Positions 34,667 through 43,192 of a DNA stretch of 64,000 nucleotides are shown piece after piece. Made by a program: the position numbers and the translations under genes. Positions within the stretch are counted from its first letter, which is position 1. Each line of letters begins with the position of its first letter. The notes beneath the pieces were generated by a model. That model was not told the origin of the DNA and did no database searches. It saw only the letters and a program-made list of their open reading frames with translations. This stretch comes from an uncultured Lachnospiraceae bacterium (GTDB taxonomy: Bacteria > Bacillota > Clostridia > Lachnospirales > Lachnospiraceae), in the NCBI GenBank assembly GCA_900550235.1, contig URRQ01000007.1, positions 1 to 64,000 on the forward strand, written 5' to 3'.

Positions 34667-34697
34667 AGAGGCGAAACTTCTCGCCTCTATATTTTTT
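34667..34697 (+). terminator. Riboswitch-controlled terminator before dapA
   Basis: AGAGGCGA (34667-34674) pairs with TCGCCTCT (34681-34688), followed by ATATTTTTT. Its 5' arm overlaps the antiterminator partner, so it is the off-state structure of the L box. Confidence 0.9.
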
Positions 34698-34737
34698 CTG
34701 TTTTTCAATATTATTTAAATATCAGGAGGGAAAAGAC

Positions 34738-35628
34738 ATGGCTATTTTTACTGGTTCAGGAGTTGCACTGGTTACACCGTTTTTGGAGGATCAATCTGTA
34801 GATTATGAAGGATTGGATCAATTGATCGAATATCATTGTACTCATGCAACAGATAGTATTATTATTTGTGGGACAACAGGGGAATCCTCCACTTTATCAG
34901 AAGAAGAACATATGGATGTGATCAAATTTGCAGTAGAGCGTGTGAAAGGTCGGATTCCGGTGATTGCAGGAACAGGATCTAATAGCACGAAGACAACGAT
35001 CGATATGTCAAGAGAGGCTGTAGAATATGGCGTAGACGGGTTGCTTTTGGTAACTCCGTATTACAACAAGACAACACAGGAAGGCTTGGTGCAGCATTAT
35101 GCATGTGTGGCCAAAGAAGCAAAAGCGCCGATTATTATGTATAATGTAGGAAGCAGAACGGGGCTTAATATTGAAGCGGTGACAGCGGCAAAAATTTACA
35201 AAACAGTAGAAAATGTTGTTGCAATCAAAGAGGCATCGGGAAACATTTCCCAAGTGGCAAAAGTAATGCAATATACAGACGGGAAAATTGATCTCTATTC
35301 CGGAAATGACGATCAGATCGTACCAATATTATCTTTGGGTGGAAAAGGAGTAATCTCGGTACTTGCCAATGTTGCGCCGGATGAAACTCATGATATTTGT
35401 GCAAAATATTTTGCAGGAGACTGGAAAGGAAGTTTAGAGCTGCAAATGAAGGCATTGCCTCTTATTTCTCAGTTATTCTGTGAAGTGAATCCGATTCCGG
35501 TAAAAAAAGCGGTAGAGCTTATGGGACTTCCTTCGGGAGGTTTGCGTATGCCGCTTATTGAGATATCAAAAGGACATGAAGCAGAACTTGCAAAAGCGAT
35601 GAAAGAATTTGGAATTGCTTTAAGATAA
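34738..35628 (+). CDS. dapA: 4-hydroxy-tetrahydrodipicolinate synthase
   Basis: The 296-residue TIM-barrel aldolase has GTTGESSTLSEEEH (about 43-56), the YYNKTTQEGL and YNVGSRTG segments with catalytic Tyr, and VAIKEASGN with the Schiff-base Lys (about 164). It condenses pyruvate with aspartate semialdehyde to start the diaminopimelate/lysine branch, which also feeds the wall peptide. AGGAGGG precedes the ATG. It is under the lysine riboswitch and is followed 23 bases later by dapB. Confidence 0.98.
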   Translation: MAIFTGSGVALVTPFLEDQSVDYEGLDQLIEYHCTHATDSIIICGTTGESSTLSEEEHMDVIKFAVERVKGRIPVIAGTGSNSTKTTIDMSREAVEYGVDGLLLVTPYYNKTTQEGLVQHYACVAKEAKAPIIMYNVGSRTGLNIEAVTAAKIYKTVENVVAIKEASGNISQVAKVMQYTDGKIDLYSGNDDQIVPILSLGGKGVISVLANVAPDETHDICAKYFAGDWKGSLELQMKALPLISQLFCEVNPIPVKKAVELMGLPSGGLRMPLIEISKGHEAELAKAMKEFGIALR

Positions 35629-35651
35629 GAAAAATACGAGGAGTGACAAAA

Positions 35652-36413
35652 ATGGTAAAGATGATCATGCATGGCTGCAATGGAAAAATGGGGCGTGTGA
35701 TTACAGAGCTTGTAAAAAATGAAGAACAGCTGGAAATTGTGGCGGGAATAGATCGGTATACAGAAATTCAAAATACATATCCTGTATTTGAATCGATAGA
35801 AACATGTGATGTGGAAGCAGATGTTGTGGTAGATTTTTCTAATGCATCAGCGGTTGATGAACTTCTTACTTATTGTGAAAAGAGAAGTCTTCCTGTTGTT
35901 CTATGTACAACAGGACTTTTGGAAGAGCAGCTGAAGCATGTGGAGGAAGCAAGTCAAAAAACAGCGGTGCTTCGTTCGGCAAATATGTCATTGGGAATCA
36001 ATCTTTTAATGAAATTATTAAAAGATGCGGCAAAAGTGTTGGCTCCTGCAGGATTTGATGTGGAGCTGATAGAAAAACATCATAATCAGAAACTTGATGC
36101 TCCAAGCGGAACAGCGCTTGCACTTGCTGATTCTGTGAATGAAGCATTGGATCATGCATATACTTATAATTATGATCGAAGTCAAGTGCGTAAAAAACGT
36201 GAAAAAAATGAAATCGGAATTTCTGCAGTCAGAGGCGGAACAATTGTAGGAGAACATGAAGTTTTGTTTGCAGGAACAGATGAAGTGATTGAATTTAAGC
36301 ATACGGCATATTCAAGAACTGTATTCGCCAAAGGAGCGGTTGAAGCAGCAAAATTTTTAGCAGGGAAATCGGCAGGGCTTTATGACATGAGTCATGTGAT
36401 CGGTTTATCATAA
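35652..36413 (+). CDS. dapB: 4-hydroxy-tetrahydrodipicolinate reductase
   Basis: ATG 35652 is chosen because GAGGAG lies at 35638-35643; the in-frame GTG at 35643 overlaps that site. The 253-residue enzyme has the nucleotide-binding HGCNGKMGRVITELV at the start, DFSNASAVDELL (about 58-69), CTTGL, the catalytic ELIEKHHNQKLDAPSGTAL with its His-Lys set, and RGGTIVGEHEVLFAG. It reduces the DapA product with NAD(P)H. Being 23 bases after dapA, it shares the riboswitch-controlled transcript. Confidence 0.98.
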   Translation: MVKMIMHGCNGKMGRVITELVKNEEQLEIVAGIDRYTEIQNTYPVFESIETCDVEADVVVDFSNASAVDELLTYCEKRSLPVVLCTTGLLEEQLKHVEEASQKTAVLRSANMSLGINLLMKLLKDAAKVLAPAGFDVELIEKHHNQKLDAPSGTALALADSVNEALDHAYTYNYDRSQVRKKREKNEIGISAVRGGTIVGEHEVLFAGTDEVIEFKHTAYSRTVFAKGAVEAAKFLAGKSAGLYDMSHVIGLS

Positions 36414-36528
36414 CTATAAAATTTCCTTTTTTTTCCTTATATCGAATGTGAATAGAATTTGAAAATTTGCGGATAGTATGAGTAAGAAGAAATTCTTATT
36501 TTATGACTGATAGAAAGGAAGAAAAAAG

Positions 36529-36852
36529 ATGAAACAGTTAAAGAAGACTCTTTTGGCTTTGTTGTGTGTTGGCGTACTTTTTGGAATGACAGCATGCGGT
36601 ACAGATGAAACAACGAATGATCCAAACGTTCAGGATGCTACAGAAGGAAAGCAGGAGGAAAAAGATCCTGCAGACGATAGTGGTGTTCTGGAGGATGTAG
36701 GACGTGGCGTAGATCACGGTGTCCGGGATGTGGTAGATGGAGTAGAAGAAGGCGTGGAAGATATGACGGGTGGAGATGCTACAGATCGTGCCAACCATGC
36801 AGATACTTTAAAGGATACAGACAAAGAGAAGAATAATGGGACAGTACGATAG
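36529..36852 (+). CDS. Small acidic lipoprotein
   Basis: The 107-residue frame begins with a lipoprotein signal (MKQLKKTLLALLCVGVLFGM, lipid Cys23 in MTACGT), an AAAGGAAG site and its own spacer of 115 bases after dapB. The mature part is hydrophilic and Asp/Glu-rich, with a repeated pattern of Gly-Val-x-Asp/Glu (VGRGVDHGVRDVVDGVEEGV) that could form an amphipathic helix. Similar short lipoproteins occur in many Lachnospiraceae and look distantly like YhcN/YlaJ spore lipoproteins, but I do not assign a function. It should sit on the outer face of the membrane. Confidence 0.75.
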   Translation: MKQLKKTLLALLCVGVLFGMTACGTDETTNDPNVQDATEGKQEEKDPADDSGVLEDVGRGVDHGVRDVVDGVEEGVEDMTGGDATDRANHADTLKDTDKEKNNGTVR

Positions 36853-36858
36853 TTTCAG

Positions 36859-36893
36859 AAGAGGGAGGGTTCTATGGAACACTTCCTCTTTTT
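36859..36893 (+). terminator. Probable terminator after the small lipoprotein gene
   Basis: AAGAGG (36859-36864) pairs with CCTCTT (36885-36890) around an inner GTTC-GAAC stem, then T bases. It is weaker than the others in the window. Confidence 0.5.
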
Positions 36894-36910
36894 GTGAAGG
36901 GAGAAAGAAT

Positions 36911-37681
36911 ATGAAATTTCGTCCATGCATTGATATACATAACGGAAAGGTCAGACAAATTGTAGGAAGCAGTTTGAAGGATGAGAAAGATCAGGCGGAG
37001 ATTAATTTTACATCTGAACAAAGTGCGGCAGATTATGCGGCTTTATACAAGAAAGATGGATTGAAAGGAGGACATATCATTCTTTTGAATCCGCCGTCTT
37101 CCAAGTTTTTCGCAGAAACAAAAGAGCAGGCAATAAAAGCATTGCAAGCCTATCCGGAAGGACTACAGATTGGAGGCGGCATACAAGCAGACAATGCAAT
37201 GGAGTATTTGGAGCAGGGGGCAAGCCATGTGATCGTGACGTCTTATGTATTTCAAAATGGTGAGATTGTGTGGGACAACCTCGACAAGATGAAAAAAGTA
37301 GTAGGGAAAAACAGGCTTGTTTTGGATTTGAGCTGTAGAAAAAAAGAAGATGGTTACTATATTGTGACAGATCGGTGGCAAAAATTTACAAAGGTGAAAT
37401 TAGAAGAATCAATATTAGCTAAGTTGGAAAAATACTGCGATGAATTTTTGATCCATGGAGTGGATGTGGAAGGAAAAGTTTCCGGAGTAGAAGAAAAACT
37501 TGTCCGTATGCTGGGAGCGTGGGATGGAATTCCGATCACATATGCCGGAGGAATTGGGACTTTGGAGGATTTAGAGGTGTTTGAACGAATTAGCAAAGGA
37601 AGGGTTGATTTCACAATAGGAAGCGCGCTTGATTTGTTTGGAGGATGTATTTCGTATAAAGACATTTGTAAGAGAAAGTAG
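36911..37681 (+). CDS. HisA-type ribotide isomerase, eukaryote-like form
   Basis: ATG 36911 follows AAGGGAG; the frame is open further upstream but runs back into the lipoprotein gene. The 256-residue protein begins MKFRPCIDIHNGKVRQIVGS and has GGHIILLN, YPEGLQIGGGIQADNA, ASHVIVTSYVFQNGEI, NRLVLDLSCRKK, FLIHGVDVEGKVSG, PITYAGGIGTLEDL and VDFTIGSALDLFGG. Ordinary bacterial HisA begins MIIPAIDL; this pattern instead matches the yeast HIS6/plant type. The reaction would be ProFAR to PRFAR in histidine synthesis. No other his gene is near. It lies alone between a lipoprotein gene and secA. Confidence 0.88.
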   Translation: MKFRPCIDIHNGKVRQIVGSSLKDEKDQAEINFTSEQSAADYAALYKKDGLKGGHIILLNPPSSKFFAETKEQAIKALQAYPEGLQIGGGIQADNAMEYLEQGASHVIVTSYVFQNGEIVWDNLDKMKKVVGKNRLVLDLSCRKKEDGYYIVTDRWQKFTKVKLEESILAKLEKYCDEFLIHGVDVEGKVSGVEEKLVRMLGAWDGIPITYAGGIGTLEDLEVFERISKGRVDFTIGSALDLFGGCISYKDICKRK

Positions 37682-37749
37682 TTGAACTGACTGCAAGATA
37701 ATGCTAGAATATAGAGTGGATTATTTAATTTTCAAACAAGGAGATTGTT

Positions 37750-40317
37750 ATGGGACTTTTAGAAAAGATTTTCGGTACACACAGCGAAAATGAATTGAAA
37801 CGAATTTATCCGATCGTCGATCATATCGAGGCATTAGAACCTCAAATGAAGGAATTGTCGGATGCAGAATTGAAAGATAAAACAAGAGAGTTTAAAGAGA
37901 GACTTGCAAAAGGAGAAACATTGGATGACATTCTTCCGGAAGCATTTGCGGTAGTACGAGAAGCTTCTTTCCGTGTAAATCATATGCGTCATTTCCGTGT
38001 ACAGTTGATTGGTGGAGTTATTTTGCATCAGGGACGTATCTCTGAGATGAAAACAGGAGAAGGTAAAACACTCGTATCGACGGCGCCGGCTTATTTGAAT
38101 GCGTTGGAAGGCAAGGGAGTACATATCGTAACAGTCAATGACTACCTTGCAAAACGTGATGCTGAGTGGATGGGACGAATTCATGAATTTTTAGGATTAA
38201 AAGTTGGTGTTGTTCTTAATTCCATGGATAATGATGAACGTCGCGAAGCATACAATTGCGATATCACATATGTTACCAACAATGAACTTGGATTTGATTA
38301 TCTTCGTGATAACATGGTCATTTATAAAGAACAGCTTGTTCAGAGAGGCTTGCATTATGCCATCATTGATGAGGTCGATTCCGTATTGATCGATGAGGCA
38401 AGAACTCCGCTTATCATTTCCGGACAGAGTGGAAAGTCAACAAAATTATACGAAGCTTGCGATATTCTTGCAAGACAGCTGATCAAAGGTGAGGCAAGCG
38501 GCGAATTTTCCAAGATGAATGCGATCATGGGAGAGGAAATCGAAGAAACCGGAGATTTCATTGTAAATGAAAAGGAAAAGAACGTCAGCTTAACAGAAGA
38601 TGGTGTGAAAAAGGTTGAGAAGTTCTTCCATATTGAAAACCTTGCAGATCCGGATAATCTCGAGATTCAGCATAATATTGTTCTTGCATTAAGAGCACAT
38701 AATTTGATGTTCCGTGATCAGGATTATGTAGTTACTCCTGAAGGCGAAGTTATGATCGTCGATGAGTTTACAGGACGTATTATGCCGGGCCGTCGTTACT
38801 CTGACGGATTACATCAGGCAATCGAAGCAAAAGAACATGTGAAAGTAAGACGCGAAAGCAAGACGCTTGCAACGATCACATTCCAGAACTTATTTAACAA
38901 GTTTGATAAAAAATGTGGTATGACAGGTACTGCTCTTACAGAAGAAAAAGAATTCCGTGATATTTATGGAATGGATGTTGTTGAGATTCCAACAAACGTA
39001 CCGGTACAGAGAATTGACATGGATGATGCAGTGTATAAAACTCAGGCAGAAAAATTCCGTGCGGTTGTAGAGGAAGTGAAAAAAGCTCATGAAAAAGGAC
39101 AACCGGTTCTTGTTGGTACGATTACAATTGAGACTTCTGAACTATTAAGTAAAATGCTGAAGAAAGAAGGAATCCATCATAACGTATTGAATGCGAAATT
39201 CCATGAAATGGAAGCGGAAATCGTCGCACAGGCAGGACAGCATGGAGCAGTTACGATTGCGACAAACATGGCAGGACGTGGTACGGATATCAAATTGGAC
39301 GATGATGCAAAAGCAGCAGGCGGTCTTAAAATTATTGGTACAGAGCGTCATGAATCAAGACGTATCGACAATCAGCTTCGTGGACGTGCCGGACGTCAGG
39401 GAGATCCGGGAGAATCCAGATTCTATATTTCTTTGGAAGATGATCTGATGAGACTGTTCGGTTCAGAACGATTGATGAGCGTATTTAACACATTAGGCGT
39501 GGAAGACGGAGAGCAGATTGAACATAAGATGCTTTCCAATGCGATTGAAAAAGCGCAGAAGAAGATTGAAAGCAACAACTTTGGTATTCGTAAAAACCTC
39601 TTGGAGTATGACCAGGTTATGAATGAACAAAGAGAGATCATTTACGAAGAAAGACGTCGTGTGTTGGATGGAGAAAGTATGAGAGATTCCATCTATCATA
39701 TGATTACGGAATATGTGGAAAATGTAGTAGATGCCAATATTTCACCGGATTTAGACTCTGATGAATGGGATCTCGGAACATTGGAACGAGAACTTTGTGC
39801 AACCATTCCTCTGAACTTTGTGACACCGGATGAAGTAAAGAATATGCAGCAGAAAGAATTGAAGCATATTTTGAAAGAACGAGCAGTAAAAGCATATGAG
39901 GAAAAAGAAGCAGAATTCCCAGAGGCAGAGCATTTACGTGAGATTGAACGTGTTATTTTATTGAAAGTCATTGATGCAAAATGGATGGATCATATTGATG
40001 ACATGGATCAGCTCCGTCAGGGAATCGGTTTGCAGGCTTATGGACAGAAAGATCCTCTGGTTGAGTACAAGATGTTAGGGTATGATATGTTTGGTGCAAT
40101 GACCAATGCAATTGCGGAGGATACAGTAAGACTTCTTCTTCATATTAAAGTTGAGCAGAAGGTAGAAAGAGAACAAGTTGCAAAAGTAACGGGAACAAAT
40201 AAGGATGATAGTGTAGCTCAGGCACCAAAGAAACGTGAAGAAAAGAAAGTTTATCCAAACGATCCATGCCCATGTGGAAGCGGCAAGAAATATAAACAAT
40301 GTTGTGGACGCAAATAA
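37750..40317 (+). CDS. secA: Preprotein translocase subunit SecA
   Basis: The 855-residue ATPase has all SecA landmarks. Walker A MKTGEGKTLVS (about 100-110), VNDYLAKRDAEWMG, the DEAD-type DEVDSVLIDEARTPLIISG, VTIATNMAGRGTDIKL, RIDNQLRGRAGRQGDPG and the C-terminal zinc tail DPCPCGSGKKYKQCCGRK are present. It drives secretory proteins through SecYEG. The zinc tail contacts SecB-like factors, ribosomes or lipids. AAGGAG precedes the start. prfB begins 18 bases downstream, the common secA-prfB order of Firmicutes. Confidence 0.98.
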   Translation: MGLLEKIFGTHSENELKRIYPIVDHIEALEPQMKELSDAELKDKTREFKERLAKGETLDDILPEAFAVVREASFRVNHMRHFRVQLIGGVILHQGRISEMKTGEGKTLVSTAPAYLNALEGKGVHIVTVNDYLAKRDAEWMGRIHEFLGLKVGVVLNSMDNDERREAYNCDITYVTNNELGFDYLRDNMVIYKEQLVQRGLHYAIIDEVDSVLIDEARTPLIISGQSGKSTKLYEACDILARQLIKGEASGEFSKMNAIMGEEIEETGDFIVNEKEKNVSLTEDGVKKVEKFFHIENLADPDNLEIQHNIVLALRAHNLMFRDQDYVVTPEGEVMIVDEFTGRIMPGRRYSDGLHQAIEAKEHVKVRRESKTLATITFQNLFNKFDKKCGMTGTALTEEKEFRDIYGMDVVEIPTNVPVQRIDMDDAVYKTQAEKFRAVVEEVKKAHEKGQPVLVGTITIETSELLSKMLKKEGIHHNVLNAKFHEMEAEIVAQAGQHGAVTIATNMAGRGTDIKLDDDAKAAGGLKIIGTERHESRRIDNQLRGRAGRQGDPGESRFYISLEDDLMRLFGSERLMSVFNTLGVEDGEQIEHKMLSNAIEKAQKKIESNNFGIRKNLLEYDQVMNEQREIIYEERRRVLDGESMRDSIYHMITEYVENVVDANISPDLDSDEWDLGTLERELCATIPLNFVTPDEVKNMQQKELKHILKERAVKAYEEKEAEFPEAEHLREIERVILLKVIDAKWMDHIDDMDQLRQGIGLQAYGQKDPLVEYKMLGYDMFGAMTNAIAEDTVRLLLHIKVEQKVEREQVAKVTGTNKDDSVAQAPKKREEKKVYPNDPCPCGSGKKYKQCCGRK

Positions 40318-40335
40318 TAGTAAAGAGGTGAGACT

Positions 40336-41449
40336 GTGGTTGAATTAGACCAGTTCAGAAGTACATTGAACACATACGAAAGACCATTGGAAGAACTGAG
40401 GGATTCACTTTGACCTTCCAGGGAAAAGGGAGCGTATAGAGGAATTACAGAAAAAGACAGAAGAAGCAGGGTTTTGGGAAATGGGAGAGCTACCCCAACG
40501 TGTGATGCGGGAAATGAAAGGACTGCAAAATACGGTAGATACCGGGGAAGCCTTGTTTACAGAGTATGAAGATATCAAGATGCTGATTGAGATGGCCTAT
40601 GAAGAAGAGGATGACAGTATAATAGGAGAATTGAGAAAAGAAATCCGTCGCTTTGAAAAACAATTCGAAGAAATTCGAATCAGTACACTTTTGTGTGGTC
40701 CTTATGATAAGGACCATGCAATCGTGACGCTTCATGCAGGAGCCGGAGGAACCGATTCTTGTGATTGGGCAACAATGCTTTATCGTATGTATAATCGTTG
40801 GGCTGAAAAGAAAGGTTTCTCTATTACGGTGTTGGATTATATTGATGGAGATATCACAGGAATTAAAGGTGTTACGTTTGAAGTGAATGGAGAGAATGCC
40901 TATGGATATTTAAAATCCGAAAAAGGTGTGCATAGACTTGTGCGCATTTCTCCATTTAATTCTGCCGGAAAGAGGCAGACATCTTTTGTGTCTTGTGACG
41001 TGATTCCGGATATTGAAGATGATATTGACATTGAGATCAATGAAGATGAGTTGAAGATAGACACATATCGGGCAAGCGGAGCGGGAGGACAGCATGTCAA
41101 TAAAACGTCGTCTGCGATACGCATTACTCATCTTCCGACAGGGATTGTTGTACAATGTCAAAATGAAAGATCTCAGCATCATAACAAAGAGAAAGCAATG
41201 CAGATGTTGAAATCAAAGCTGTATTTAATGAAGCAACAAGAACAGGCAGAAAAAATGTCGGATATTCGTGGAGAGATAAAAGAAATAGGATTCGGAAGTC
41301 AGATCCGTTCTTATGTGATGCATCCATATACATTAGTAAAGGATCATCGAACAAATGAAGAAAACGGGAATGTGACTGCAGTTCTGGATGGAGAACTGGA
41401 TCCGTTTATCAACGCATATTTGAAAACATGCAATGGAGGCGGAGAGTAA
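40336..41449 (+). CDS. prfB: Peptide chain release factor 2, with programmed +1 frameshift
   Basis: Translation starts at GTG 40336 after an AAAGAGGTG site and reads VVELDQFRSTLNTYERPLEE. It reaches TGA at 40411-40413 after 25 codons, in the classic slip site CTT TGA C, with an internal Shine-Dalgarno-like GAGGG at about 40398-40402. Shifting +1 past base 40411 opens the remaining 345 codons to 41449, 370 residues in all. RF2 features follow: the SPF anticodon-like tripeptide in VRISPFNSAG and the catalytic GGQ in SGAGGQHVNKTSSA. RF2 ends translation at UGA and UAA and thus senses its own level through this site. Coding is join(40336..40410,40412..41449). Confidence 0.97.
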
Positions 41450-41472
41450 AAATCAGTTGGAAGGAGAACGTC

Positions 41473-41913
41473 ATGGATCATACAAAATATTATGTAGTTA
41501 AGAAAAAGGCAGTTCCTGAAGTACTTCTTAAAGTGGTAGAAGTAAAACGTCTGCTTGCTGCTGAACGGAATATTACGATTCAGGAAGCGGCAGATCGAAT
41601 TGGAATCAGTCGAAGTTCTTTCTACAAATATAAAGATGATATTTTCCCATTTCATGAAAATGAAAAAGGGCAGACGATTACATTAGCTATCCAAATGGAT
41701 GATGTGCCGGGGCTTCTTGCAGAAATTTTAAAAGAGGTTGCAAGTTATCGGGCGAATATATTAACCATTCATCAAAGTATTCCACTAAATGGAGTGGCAA
41801 CAATTACGCTAAGTGTTGAGATTCTTTCCACAACAGGGAATATTTCTGAAATGGTAAATGAAATAGAGATGAATGAAGGAGTACATTACTTAAAGATAGT
41901 AGGCAGGGAGTGA
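41473..41913 (+). CDS. ACT-domain regulator, UPF0735 / ThrR (PheB) type
   Basis: ATG 41473 follows AAGGAGA and overlaps nothing; the frame extends upstream into prfB without a ribosome site. The 146-residue protein has an N-terminal helix-turn-helix-like part (ITIQEAADRIGISRSSFYKY, about 36-55) and a C-terminal ACT domain (about 70-146, MDDVPGLLAEILKEVASYRA). The ACT fold binds amino acids. The B. subtilis homologue, formerly PheB and renamed ThrR, has been reported to control threonine-pathway genes. hom begins six bases after its stop, so an amino-acid-responsive regulator of hom-lysC is a reasonable inference. Confidence 0.85.
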   Translation: MDHTKYYVVKKKAVPEVLLKVVEVKRLLAAERNITIQEAADRIGISRSSFYKYKDDIFPFHENEKGQTITLAIQMDDVPGLLAEILKEVASYRANILTIHQSIPLNGVATITLSVEILSTTGNISEMVNEIEMNEGVHYLKIVGRE

Positions 41914-41918
41914 GAAGA

Positions 41919-43136
41919 ATGGCGAAAGTCGCAGTATTAGGGTACGGAACAGTAGGATCCGGAGTTGTGGAAGTGTTGAATACCAACAAAGATCTTATTA
42001 AAGAACGGGCTTTAGAAGAAATATCAATTCGATATGTGCTTGATTTGAAAGAGTTTCCGGGAACTCCGGTAGAAAAATTGATCGTACATGATTTTGAACA
42101 GATTGTAAATGATGAAGAAGTAGATGTTGTTGTAGAAGTAATGGGTGGAATAGAACCTGCGAACACATTTGTGAGACGTTCGTTGGAAGCAGGAAAGAGT
42201 GTAGTTACTTCCAATAAAGCTCTTGTGGCAAAACACGGGGCAGAACTTTTGAAGACAGCAAAAGAACATCAGGTAAACTTTCTGTTTGAAGCCAGTGTAG
42301 GGGGAGGAATCCCGATCATACGCTCATTAAATAATGCGTTGACAGGGGATGAAATTGAAGAAATTACAGGAATCTTAAATGGAACAACAAACTATATGAT
42401 GACAAAAATGTTCTATGATGGAGCCGATTATAATGAGGTGTTAAAAGAAGCGCAGGATAATGGATATGCAGAGCGTAATCCGGAAGCGGATGTGGAAGGA
42501 TATGATGCATGCCGTAAAATCGCAATTCTTTCTTCTATCATTTCCGGGAAATATGTGGATTTCGAGGAAATTTATACAGAAGGTATTACAAGGATGACAG
42601 TTCGAGACATTCTGTATGCAAAGAAGATGGGAATGACGATCAAACTTCTCGCTTCTGCAAAACGTGAAGATGACTGTGTGAGCGCAATTGTAGCTCCGTT
42701 TCTTTTACTGCCATCTCACCCTCTTTACAATATTGACGGAGTGTTTAACTCTGTATTTGTAAAAGGAAATATGCTGGGGGACGCTATGTTCTATGGAAGC
42801 GGCGCAGGAAAACTTCCGACAGCAAGCGCAGTTGTCGGGGATATTGTGGACGTAGTGAAAAACAAAGGGCGTAATGTAATGGCTTCCTGGACAGAAGAAA
42901 AGCTGGAGTTGAAGAGCAAAGGAGATACGAAACGTAAGTTCTTTGTGAGAATGTCAGGAGACAAGGAAGAATTACTTTCGAAAGTAGAAGCGGCGTTCGG
43001 TCCGGTTACGGTTATTACTTTAAAGGATGTGACAGATGAATTCGGTTTTGTAACAGGGCGAATCAAGGAAAGTATCTATAAGGCAATGGCAGCCGGATTC
43101 TCGAATATTCTTCAGATGATACGAGTGGAAGAATAA
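41919..43136 (+). CDS. hom: Homoserine dehydrogenase
   Basis: ATG 41919 is preferred, with AGGGAG at 41905-41910; a GTG at 41910 in frame is too close to that site. The 405-residue enzyme has the Rossmann start VAVLGYGTVGSGVVEVL, the VVTSNKALVAKHG motif, the signature GGGIPIIRSL and GILNGTTNYMMTKM, the catalytic Asp/Lys region NPEADVEGYDA and a C-terminal ACT domain (about 325-400). It reduces aspartate semialdehyde to homoserine on the way to threonine and methionine. The ACT part suggests threonine inhibition. It lies between the ACT regulator and lysC. Confidence 0.97.
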   Translation: MAKVAVLGYGTVGSGVVEVLNTNKDLIKERALEEISIRYVLDLKEFPGTPVEKLIVHDFEQIVNDEEVDVVVEVMGGIEPANTFVRRSLEAGKSVVTSNKALVAKHGAELLKTAKEHQVNFLFEASVGGGIPIIRSLNNALTGDEIEEITGILNGTTNYMMTKMFYDGADYNEVLKEAQDNGYAERNPEADVEGYDACRKIAILSSIISGKYVDFEEIYTEGITRMTVRDILYAKKMGMTIKLLASAKREDDCVSAIVAPFLLLPSHPLYNIDGVFNSVFVKGNMLGDAMFYGSGAGKLPTASAVVGDIVDVVKNKGRNVMASWTEEKLELKSKGDTKRKFFVRMSGDKEELLSKVEAAFGPVTVITLKDVTDEFGFVTGRIKESIYKAMAAGFSNILQMIRVEE

Positions 43137-43192
43137 GAGAAGATGCATATGATAAAATAGACAGTACAAAGGTAAGCAGACAGGAGGAAACT

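Noticed and set aside
36538..36798. Antisense frame opposite the small lipoprotein
   Set aside because: The plus-strand frame has a ribosome site and a clean lipobox; the antisense frame has neither.
40481..41449. prfB starting at an internal ATG
   Set aside because: No ribosome site there, and the upstream zero-frame start with CTT-TGA-C restores full-length RF2.
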